From: Thiomargarita sp.
Lineage (GTDB): Bacteria > Pseudomonadota > Gammaproteobacteria > Beggiatoales > Beggiatoaceae
Assembly (NCBI GenBank): GCA_030618965.1
Contig: JAUXCJ010000017.1
Location: forward strand, 1-9,111
Reading direction: 5' to 3'
DNA length: 9,111 bases
The notes beneath the pieces are model-generated. The model ran no database searches and was not told the DNA's origin. It saw only the letters and a program-made list of their open reading frames with translations. The translations under genes were made by a program, and so were the position numbers. Positions 1 through 5,841 of this stretch are shown here, one piece after another; positions within the stretch are counted from its first letter, which is position 1, and every line of letters begins with the position of its first letter.

Positions 1-615
1 ATCAAGTACTTTTTCGGCTGCCAATAAACCTGAACGCTCATCAACAACTTTAGCCGCATAAGGTGCTACAGTCTTTACTCCACTTTCTGAACCAGTATAA
101 TAAAAAAGAGGATCTAAAAAAGTATCTGCCCCAAGTCCAAAGGCATCACGCGCAGAACTCGGCCCAAACAATGGCAAAACTAGATAAGGGCCATTACCAA
201 GCCCCCAATAGCCCAAAGTTTGACCAAAATCTTCATCGTGTTTTTGAAAACCGACTTTACTGGCTACATCAAAGAAACCCAATAAGCCCACCGTAGAATT
301 CAGTAAAACCCTACCTGTATCTGAAGCCGCCTGTGTAAATTTAAACTGCAATAAATCATTGGCAATGACAATGACATCATCAAGATTACTGAAAAAATTA
401 GTCACACCTTGATTAAGCGGTTCTGGCATAACGGCTTTATAGCCTTTCGCCACAGGCTTTAATACAACTTTATCAAGCCCTTCATTAAAGGCAAATATAC
501 CACGATTAAAGCTTTCAAAAGGGTCTTGTGCCGTGCTGGAGGTGGCACAACCAGAAATGGTGCTCCAAGAGAATAACAATAGCCATAAGACAGAATTGAA
601 AACGATTTTTGGCAT
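1..615 (-). CDS. mlaA: MlaA/VacJ family outer-membrane lipoprotein, C-terminus cut by window edge
   Basis: My reverse-strand translation gives 205 open codons running off the left edge. The protein begins MPKIVFNSVLWLLLFSW and reaches the lipobox ISGC (lipidated Cys23), with Ala next, which fits outer-membrane sorting. The MlaA family signature follows: DPFESFNRGIFAFNE, then a segment with NFFSNLDD, GRVLLNSTVGLLGFFDVA, and EDFGQTLGYWGLGNGPYLVLP with FGPSSARDAFG. Known MlaA proteins sit in the outer membrane with porins and remove mislocalised phospholipid from the outer leaflet, passing it to MlaC and the MlaFEDB transporter. None of these partners is in the window. The start at 615 is preferred over the in-frame ATG at 627 because GGAA lies 8 nt upstream of it. 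Family members are usually about 230-260 residues, so roughly 30-50 are missing. Identification is firm from the motifs. Confidence 0.93.
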   Translation of the reverse strand, partial: MPKIVFNSVLWLLLFSWSTISGCATSSTAQDPFESFNRGIFAFNEGLDKVVLKPVAKGYKAVMPEPLNQGVTNFFSNLDDVIVIANDLLQFKFTQAASDTGRVLLNSTVGLLGFFDVASKVGFQKHDEDFGQTLGYWGLGNGPYLVLPLFGPSSARDAFGLGADTFLDPLFYYTGSESGVKTVAPYAAKVVDERSGLLAAEKVLD

Positions 616-782
616 AGCTATTTCCATAAAATTTTTAACTAAATTAATACGGTAAACTAATCATACCGTCATTCAAATTTGCATAATACATCAGCAGTGT
701 CCAAAAATCCAACCTAAAATCTATTTTTTTCTACTGTAAAATGAGTTATATTTATAATCATAAGCCATTTAGGAATTAAATT
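616..782. other. Divergent intergenic region between mlaA and the lipoprotein gene
   Basis: This 167-bp AT-rich spacer lies between two divergently transcribed genes and must hold both promoters. On the plus strand a TATAAT at 753-758 lies 24 bases before the start of the lipoprotein gene, with no good -35 hexamer. AGGA at 771-774, 8 nt before ATG 783, is a clear ribosome binding site. On the minus strand TATTAT at 683-688 is a possible -10 for mlaA with only a weak -35. An inverted repeat ACGGTA/TACCGT (649-654 and 664-669, 9-nt gap) lies upstream of mlaA and could be an operator, but nothing else supports that. Confidence 0.4.
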
Positions 783-1280
783 ATGAATAAACTATTGATA
801 TATTTTTTTGTGTTGGTTTTTCTGAGTGCTTGTGAATCCACACCAACAAAAAATCCAACACCGACAAAAAATTCAACACCAAATTCAAGTGAGTTAATGA
901 ATTTGAGTTTTGTAGATCTGGAAGATTTTGATAAAACTCTTTCAGAGTCGATGTCTGCCAACTTAAATACCATTAAGGTGAAAATGATAGGTCCGGTTTC
1001 AATTAACCACATACCAGAACGTTTGGGCAAATGGTTGAGTGTTGTTCGTGAGAAAAATGGTCGTGTGGATCTAACCCCTAAAAACAAGAGTAACGGGGAT
1101 AATGAGATTGGAATGAGTAAATTCCCTGTTCTCCTGATTCTAGCTGCTTTGCCATCAACTTATAAATTTCTTAAGACAGAAAATCTTTATGGTATCGCTG
1201 CAAATTATAATGTTAGCATTCTTTATAACCCTGACAACGGTCAAATCGAAAGGCTAATATTCCATCGAAAAGCTGAATAG
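783..1280 (+). CDS. Unrecognised small lipoprotein
   Basis: The 165-residue product has a short lipoprotein signal peptide, MNKLLIYFFVLVFLSAC, with lipobox LSAC and lipidated Cys17. Glu follows, so outer-membrane sorting is likely. A flexible tether comes next with two copies of a six-residue unit (TPTKNP, TPTKNS, residues 20-31), encoded by an 18-bp tandem DNA repeat, then TPNSS. The folded part, about residues 38-165, has no domain I recognise. It contains the segment ERLGKWLSVVREKNGRVDL and ends in a strand-rich YNVSILYNPDNGQIERLIFHR. AGGA 8 nt upstream supports the start. The gene is alone on this strand and converges on the OmpA-like gene of the caspase unit, from which it is separated by a terminator. 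Whether it works with that unit is unknown. Reality of the gene is well supported by the lipobox, ribosome binding site and terminator; its function is not known. Confidence 0.8.
   Translation: MNKLLIYFFVLVFLSACESTPTKNPTPTKNSTPNSSELMNLSFVDLEDFDKTLSESMSANLNTIKVKMIGPVSINHIPERLGKWLSVVREKNGRVDLTPKNKSNGDNEIGMSKFPVLLILAALPSTYKFLKTENLYGIAANYNVSILYNPDNGQIERLIFHRKAE
840..884 (+). repeat. 18-bp tandem repeat encoding the lipoprotein tether
   Basis: Two near-identical 18-bp units and a partial third (starting ACACCAACAAAAAAT, then ACACCGACAAAAAAT, then ACACCAAATTC) encode TPTKNP, TPTKNS and TPN directly after the lipidated cysteine. The unit length is a multiple of three, so copy-number change would lengthen or shorten the tether without a frameshift. 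Confidence 0.75.
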
Positions 1281-1289
1281 ATGTAGTAA

Positions 1290-1320
1290 GAGTGCAAGGT
1301 AACCTTGCACTCCGATTTTT
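1290..1320 (+). terminator. Rho-independent terminator after the lipoprotein gene
   Basis: Perfect 11-bp arms (GAGTGCAAGGT at 1290-1300 and ACCTTGCACTC at 1302-1312) are followed by CCGATTTTT with five T at 1316-1320. It begins 9 bases after the lipoprotein stop codon and overlaps the last two bases of the convergent OmpA-like gene. On the minus strand the sequence after the hairpin is not T-rich, so it should terminate mainly the plus-strand transcript. Confidence 0.82.
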
Positions 1321-2221
1321 AGTTAGTCGCCAATTCTACCCGCCGATTGAGTGCATCAATTTCTTTTCGTGTATAAGCCGCTGGATTATCCAATTGTAAA
1401 GGCTCTCTTTCGCCTCTACCTCTCGTTATAATTGTAATGCGGATACCCGCTCTTCGTAGATAGCGTCTCAAAGCCTTAGCGCGTTTTTTTGAAATTCTGT
1501 CATTAACCCGAAGAGAGCCTTTTGAGTCAGTATGCCCAATCAAAGTGATTTTTTTGAAACCTTGGTTTTTGATATAAGCAATCAACTGATGTGCAGCCCT
1601 TTGACCTTTTTTAGTTAATCCAGATTTACCCGATTTAAAAAGTATCGGTATTAAGCGTTTTTTGGGTGCAAAACCACGCATTTTAGGACGCATCACACCG
1701 CTGGGTTTTCCAGAACGACTAACTGTAGCATCTAATTGACCGGTCAAAAGTTGCGCCTGAGAGGCCAATTGATACACTTTCTGAATCTGCGATGTTGGTG
1801 GTTCTGTCGGTGTTGCTTGAGGATCAGAAATTAAATCAATGGCTTGATTATAAAAGTAAGCGGCATCTCCCCACTCTTTACGGCGTGAAGCAATATCACC
1901 ATTGACCACTTGTGTCACCCAAAGTGTCATAGGCGCACGTTGCAGAAATTTTTCCGCCTCTTCCAATTTCCCCCGCTGCGTGAGATGATCTGCCTTTGCA
2001 GCCGCAATTTGTGCCATACTGCGTTTCACCCAATCTAAATAATTTTCAGGGCAACTATTTTGTAATTTGGCTAACAAGCTCTCTAATTGATCTAAATCTT
2101 TAGCTTGCACGGCCCTATTCACTTGCGTTTGCTCATCAGTACAGCCCGCAAAGCTCAAGCTAGGTAAAAAAAAGCTACTAGCTACTAAAGTTAAAGCAAG
2201 ATAATTCATCTTCATTTGCAT
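1319..2221 (-). CDS. Periplasmic OmpA-family (peptidoglycan-binding) protein with helical N-terminal domain
   Basis: This is a 300-residue exported protein. Residues 1-25 form a signal peptide (core LALTLVASSFFLPSLSFA). Cys27 and Cys57 could form a disulfide; a lipoprotein reading of FAGC is possible but less likely. Residues about 30-165 are helical, with TPR-like stretches (for example LEEAEKFLQRAP and WGDAAYFYNQAIDL). Residues about 188-298 are an OmpA C-terminal domain: LIGHTDSKGS, then NDRISKKRAKALRRYL, then RGRGEREPL and NRRVEL. Asp232 and Arg247 match the residues that bind diaminopimelate of peptidoglycan in this family. The C-terminal half is unusually rich in Lys and Arg. An AGGAG 6 nt upstream fixes the start. 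It lies 127 bp downstream of the caspase-like gene on the same strand and is probably co-transcribed with it. It would anchor to the cell wall; its partner is inferred, not shown. Confidence 0.88.
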   Translation of the reverse strand: MQMKMNYLALTLVASSFFLPSLSFAGCTDEQTQVNRAVQAKDLDQLESLLAKLQNSCPENYLDWVKRSMAQIAAAKADHLTQRGKLEEAEKFLQRAPMTLWVTQVVNGDIASRRKEWGDAAYFYNQAIDLISDPQATPTEPPTSQIQKVYQLASQAQLLTGQLDATVSRSGKPSGVMRPKMRGFAPKKRLIPILFKSGKSGLTKKGQRAAHQLIAYIKNQGFKKITLIGHTDSKGSLRVNDRISKKRAKALRRYLRRAGIRITIITRGRGEREPLQLDNPAAYTRKEIDALNRRVELATN

Positions 2222-2255
2222 AATTTTCTCCTGATTTTTAAAATTTCATAGAACA

Positions 2256-2312
2256 TTGGAGTCCAAAGCTTTAGCTTTGGCAGAGTACCAAAGCTAAAGC
2301 TTTGGACTCCAA
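2256..2312. repeat. 25-bp perfect inverted repeat with 7-nt loop
   Basis: The arms at 2256-2280 and 2288-2312 are perfect reverse complements around the loop CAGAGTA. Each arm is partly self-complementary as well (CCAAAGC-TTTA-GCTTTGG at 2263-2280), so the site could form one long hairpin or a branched structure. It lies between the caspase-like and OmpA-like genes. Neither side has the T-run of an intrinsic terminator. It could be an mRNA-stabilising or attenuating hairpin between the two cistrons, or a dispersed palindromic (REP/MITE-like) element. Confidence 0.9.
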
Positions 2313-2348
2313 AATATCAAAAAATTTTCGGTACTTTAAAGTAAAGTT

Positions 2349-3824
2349 TTAACGGCGAATTTTGTACTCTATGACCGCGATAGACCAACGGACAGGGCGA
2401 TTAACAACATATTTCTTACCAGTTCTCTTATCTCTCTTTATTTGTGGTAGAGTACGATTAAGTTGCTGACGTAATTTTTGCAAAACTGCTTTAGCATCTA
2501 TTGCCTGTACTTTTGTAAAGGCTTTAGGAATTAACTGCTGTATTCTTGATAACTTGTCTTCTACCACAATTGCGACTAATAAGCCTTTACCTAAGGGTTT
2601 TTCCGCAATAAAATCAAACCCATAAAAACGATCAGGCACAGTTAAAGTTTTTCGAGCTTTAACATAGCCCTGTTTTCCTTCTTGCTTACTGTATTGATTA
2701 GGAAAAAGGCGGGTTAAATGTCCCTTACTGTTAATATCAAATAATAACAAATAGCCATTGTGTTTGCTTTGTACCTGTATTTTCATCTTATCGCCCAGTC
2801 GAAAGCGGTTATGTGGCAAAACTTTAAGTGACAATTTCGCATTATTATCATGAGCAGTGAAACCATTAGCAACTTGCTGAGAAGAATGTTGCTTTGGTAG
2901 CCTATTTGTTCGTACATCAGCATCTAAACTTTTTGCTGGGGCTACTAATTGTGGACTAAGTGCGCCAGCTTTACATTGACGCGGATTTCTATCACAATAC
3001 GCTTGTGATTGAGTGCGAGTATATTCTAATAATTCTGCATGGCTGACTTTCCCATCGCGATTAGCATCAGCCAATTTTCTTTCTGCTCCTTTGATAAAAT
3101 TATGTGTAAACACACCGCCATAAGGTTTTTCTACGTCTACTAAAGCCACTTGGTTAGGCGCAACAGCACTATAAGCAATGATGCTACCTTCAGAGGCAAC
3201 AAATCCATCTGGTTTTAAACTCCGTGTAAAACCAAAGAACTCCTTAGGCTTTTGTTTACGACGACTATTAAAAACTGGCGTTTTTAGCACCATCAAGTCT
3301 TTCTTGGTTTGCTTAAGCCCTAATCCCCGTGTCACGGTGCCAGAATGACAAGCATCGACAATCACTGTCACCCGCCGGTTTTTTAAACGTTTTAAAAGCT
3401 TCTCCATTTCATCATCAAGAATCATTGAGCTGCTCTTGAGATTGGTATCAACTGGACACAGTGTTTCATCATAGCCATCATCTTCGTCACCGCTTTTATC
3501 CCAAACGTAATAGCCGTGTCCACTGTAATAAAAAAATGCCCTTTCTCCAGGCTTTGTGCCTTTAATCAACCAATTATTAAAAGCCCTTAAAATCGCCTTT
3601 TTAGTCGCTTGGCGATCAACCAGTACTTTGATTTGGTAATTTTTATAGCCCCATACCTTTTGTATAAATCGCTTCATTGCTCTGACATCTTCTTTGCTGC
3701 CTCTTAATGGGCTGACGTACTTATAGTCGTCGATACCAATTAATAAGGCACGGTCCGTTGCGAAACTCGGGCCTATAAAAACTAGCAATAATAGGCTGAT
3801 GAGTAATTGTCGCACTAAGATCAT
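2349..3824 (-). CDS. Exported caspase-like peptidase (C14 family) with EF-hand loop and DUF4384-like domain
   Basis: The 491-residue product has a signal peptide (residues 1-22, ending GPSFA before TDRALLIGIDDYKY). Residues about 24-245 form the caspase p20/p10 fold. RALLIGIDDY is the first strand, FFYYSGHGYY carries catalytic His103, and VTVIVDACHSGT carries catalytic Cys159, so the dyad is intact. Residues 253-264 (DANRDGKVSHAE) match a canonical EF-hand calcium loop with acidic or polar residues at positions 1, 3, 5, 9 and 12. After a variable stretch, about 330-425 resembles DUF4384 (FRLGDKMKIQVQSKHNGYLLLFDI, then LFPNQY), often found C-terminal to bacterial caspases. AGGAG 6 nt upstream supports the start. 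Family members cleave after basic or acidic residues; the specificity here is not readable from sequence. It heads a two-gene unit with the OmpA-like gene and has its own promoter. Export to the periplasm is inferred from the signal peptide. Confidence 0.92.
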   Translation of the reverse strand: MILVRQLLISLLLLVFIGPSFATDRALLIGIDDYKYVSPLRGSKEDVRAMKRFIQKVWGYKNYQIKVLVDRQATKKAILRAFNNWLIKGTKPGERAFFYYSGHGYYVWDKSGDEDDGYDETLCPVDTNLKSSSMILDDEMEKLLKRLKNRRVTVIVDACHSGTVTRGLGLKQTKKDLMVLKTPVFNSRRKQKPKEFFGFTRSLKPDGFVASEGSIIAYSAVAPNQVALVDVEKPYGGVFTHNFIKGAERKLADANRDGKVSHAELLEYTRTQSQAYCDRNPRQCKAGALSPQLVAPAKSLDADVRTNRLPKQHSSQQVANGFTAHDNNAKLSLKVLPHNRFRLGDKMKIQVQSKHNGYLLLFDINSKGHLTRLFPNQYSKQEGKQGYVKARKTLTVPDRFYGFDFIAEKPLGKGLLVAIVVEDKLSRIQQLIPKAFTKVQAIDAKAVLQKLRQQLNRTLPQIKRDKRTGKKYVVNRPVRWSIAVIEYKIRR

Positions 3825-3830
3825 AATAGT

Positions 3831-3835
3831 CTCCT
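3831..3835 (-). promoter_or_regulatory. Ribosome binding site of the caspase-like gene
   Basis: On the minus strand AGGAG lies 6 nt before ATG 3824. The OmpA-like gene has the same AGGAG and spacing (2228-2232 before ATG 2221). The matched signals suggest similar translation of the two cistrons. Confidence 0.75.
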
Positions 3836-3870
3836 AATATGGATAGTTATAAGAAAATCTTAACATTGAA

Positions 3871-3899
3871 AGTATAGTATAGATATATATCAATGCCAA
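3871..3899 (-). promoter_or_regulatory. Sigma70-type promoter of the caspase/OmpA unit
   Basis: Read on the minus strand, TTGGCA (3894-3899, five of six consensus) and TATACT (3871-3876, five of six) are separated by exactly 17 bp. Transcription would start near 3864, leaving a leader of about 40 nt before ATG 3824. The upstream side abuts a half-palindrome containing CTTGCACTCCGAT at 3901-3913. Confidence 0.65.
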
Positions 3900-3900
3900 G

Positions 3901-3913
3901 CTTGCACTCCGAT
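3901..3913. repeat. 13-bp repeat shared with the 1304-1316 terminator arm
   Basis: CTTGCACTCCGAT here is identical to 1304-1316, where it forms the right arm and tail of the lipoprotein-gene terminator. No complementary left arm is present nearby, so this looks like half of a palindromic element left next to the caspase promoter. Confidence 0.6.
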
Positions 3914-3983
3914 AATTATAAATTAATTTAATAATTAAAATAAGTTTTAATAAATTTATAAATTTTGAACAGTGATGAAAAAA

Positions 3984-4007
3984 TGATAAACTTACAAAGT
4001 TTTATCA
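3984..4007 (+). promoter_or_regulatory. Imperfect hairpin just upstream of mutL
   Basis: TGATAAACTT and AAGTTTTATCA pair around ACA with one bulged T. The element sits 13 nt before the mutL ribosome binding site (AGGAG 4020-4024) and 22 nt before ATG 4030. It could be an operator or a 5' leader hairpin. The whole 3836-4029 divergent spacer is very AT-rich and no convincing -35/-10 pair for mutL stands out. Confidence 0.35.
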
Positions 4008-4029
4008 GCTTCCCAACAAAGGAGCAACA

Positions 4030-5841
4030 ATGTTAATAGACTCACAAAATATACCCTCCATCCATCGCCTATCTTCACTGATTGCTAATCAAATTGCTGC
4101 TGGTGAAGTGGTTGAACGCCCCGCTTCAGTTGTTAAAGAACTACTCGAAAATAGCCTTGATGCTCAAGCTGAGACTATCGACATAGATATAGAACAGGGT
4201 GGTGTTGCCCTGATACGAATACGCGATGATGGCTTTGGTATTCGCCCTGATGAACTCTCTTTGGCTCTCAATCGACATGCTACCAGTAAGATAAGAAATT
4301 TAGATGATTTGGAACGCATCAACAGTTTAGGATTTCGTGGTGAAGCCCTTGCCAGTATTGCTTCTATTTCCAGACTGACTTTGCGTTCTCGTTTTTATAA
4401 TAATGACAGGGGGCATTGTATCCATTTAGATGGACAAGAAAAACCGTCTGCCCTTGAGCCAATTGCTCACCCTATCGGCACAACCTTGGAAATACGTGAT
4501 TTATTCTATAATACACCGGCACGGCGTAAATTTTTACGCACCGAAAAAACCGAGTTCGGTCATATCCATGAAACCATTAAACGTATTGCCCTCAGTCGAT
4601 TTGATGTTAAATTCAAGCTCACACATAACCATAAAACTTTAATGTATTTTAAGCAGGCAACTAATGAAAATGAACAATTACAAAGAGTTGCCAGCTTATG
4701 TGGTCCTGAATTTATTGAGCATGTTTTAAACATCAATGAACTGTCTGGTGGTTTACAACTATCGGGTTGGATTACGCAGCCGACTTATTCACGCAGCCAA
4801 CCGGATATGCAATATTTTTTCGTTAATGGGCGCATTATCCGCGACAAGTTAGTCAATCATGCCTTACGCCAAGCTTATGAAGATGTACTTTATACCGGTC
4901 GTCATCCGAGCTATGTTTTGTATTTGAAAATTGACCCTCGTGAAATGGATGTCAACGTACATCCAACTAAAAGTGAAGTGCGTTTTGCAGAAAGTGGGCA
5001 AGTGCATGATTTTTTAACACAGGTAATAGAAAAACGCCTAGCCAACACTTCCCCCAGCCATGTTAGTCGCCCTTCGCTACCTCAGCCCCCTTTGAAACCA
5101 CAGCCGATTTTTTATTCAAAAAATGAGGATAGCAAGGGAGAAAAACCTTCTCCGACGGCTATCCATGAAACGATACAAACTTATCTTGCCTTGCAAGTAC
5201 CGCCAACAGAATCTGTGCCAGAACGGCCAATTGAGCCAGAAAAAGCGACGACTGCTATACCAGCTTTAGGCTATGCCTTGGCACAATTACAGGGGGTCTA
5301 CATTCTGGCAGAAAACGCGGACGGGCTTGTATTAGTCGATATGCACGCAGCCCATGAGCGCATCACTTATGAGCGAATGAAATCCTCAGTACAAACGAAT
5401 AATTTAGAAGCTCAAGGATTATTAGTGCCTGTCAGCATTCCTGTTAGTGAACGAGAAGCGGATGTTGCAGAGCAAGAAATTGAATTATTTCAACAATTAG
5501 GTTTTGAAATCAGCCGGGCAGGACCAGAAATGTTAATTGTGCGACAAGTTCCGATCCTGTTAGCTGATGCTAATGTGCCAATGCTTGTGCGCGATGTATT
5601 AGCTGATTTAATCCGTTTTGGAGTAAGTGCCCGTTTACAAGAAAATATGCAAGATATTTTAGGTACTTTAGCCTGTCATACTTCGGTACGTGCAAATCGA
5701 CAATTGAGTTTAAGCGAAATGAATGCCTTATTGCGTGATATGGAAAAAACCGAACGCAGTAATCAATGTAATCATGGGCGTCCAACTTGGACTCAATTGA
5801 GTATGAAGGAATTAGATGGGCTGTTTTTGCGGGGGCGTTAG
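4030..5841 (+). CDS. mutL: DNA mismatch repair protein MutL (endonuclease-type)
   Basis: This 603-residue protein is near the usual MutL length. The N-terminal GHKL ATPase (about 8-340) begins with LIANQIAAGEVVERPASVVK. It carries ELLENSLDA (catalytic Glu37, Mg-coordinating Asn41), RIRDDGFGI, NRHATSKI, GFRGEALASI, DLFYNTPARRKFL and DVNVHPTKSEVRF. A proline-rich linker spans about 340-410. The C-terminal dimerisation domain holds DMHAAHERITYE (437-448), which fits the DMHA(X)2E(X)4E metal-binding nuclease motif. It also has ACHTSVRA (548-555) and CNHGRP (580-585), which complete that site. MutL couples MutS mismatch recognition to strand incision; this type nicks DNA itself, so a MutH is not expected. 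AGGAG 5 nt upstream supports the start. The VWA gene begins at its 3' end, suggesting co-transcription. Confidence 0.98.
   Translation: MLIDSQNIPSIHRLSSLIANQIAAGEVVERPASVVKELLENSLDAQAETIDIDIEQGGVALIRIRDDGFGIRPDELSLALNRHATSKIRNLDDLERINSLGFRGEALASIASISRLTLRSRFYNNDRGHCIHLDGQEKPSALEPIAHPIGTTLEIRDLFYNTPARRKFLRTEKTEFGHIHETIKRIALSRFDVKFKLTHNHKTLMYFKQATNENEQLQRVASLCGPEFIEHVLNINELSGGLQLSGWITQPTYSRSQPDMQYFFVNGRIIRDKLVNHALRQAYEDVLYTGRHPSYVLYLKIDPREMDVNVHPTKSEVRFAESGQVHDFLTQVIEKRLANTSPSHVSRPSLPQPPLKPQPIFYSKNEDSKGEKPSPTAIHETIQTYLALQVPPTESVPERPIEPEKATTAIPALGYALAQLQGVYILAENADGLVLVDMHAAHERITYERMKSSVQTNNLEAQGLLVPVSIPVSEREADVAEQEIELFQQLGFEISRAGPEMLIVRQVPILLADANVPMLVRDVLADLIRFGVSARLQENMQDILGTLACHTSVRANRQLSLSEMNALLRDMEKTERSNQCNHGRPTWTQLSMKELDGLFLRGR
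5806..5810 (+). promoter_or_regulatory. Ribosome binding site inside mutL for the VWA gene start
   Basis: AAGGA lies 5 nt before ATG 5816, inside the last codons of mutL. This favours a start that overlaps mutL by 26 bp and suggests translational coupling. The competing GTG at 5843, two bases after the mutL stop, has GGGGG at 5831-5835 with 7-nt spacing. Confidence 0.45.

Noticed and set aside
63..296. 77-codon plus-strand frame at the left
   Set aside because: It is the antisense shadow of mlaA, whose reverse-strand reading has clear family motifs.
776..1087. 103-codon open frame on the minus strand over the small lipoprotein gene
   Set aside because: It is antisense to a gene with lipobox, ribosome binding site and terminator, and it has no recognisable protein features of its own.
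2141..2149. Lipoprotein reading of the OmpA-family protein (FAGC, Cys27)
   Set aside because: Phe at -3 is unusual, the A/G junction suits ordinary signal peptidase, and a second Cys at 57 suggests a disulfide.
2222..2348. Intrinsic terminator at the long palindrome
   Set aside because: The stem is very strong, but no T-run follows on either strand, so I describe it as a repeat/hairpin instead.
4430..4642. Out-of-frame plus-strand frame inside mutL
   Set aside because: Shadow of a strongly conserved coding region.
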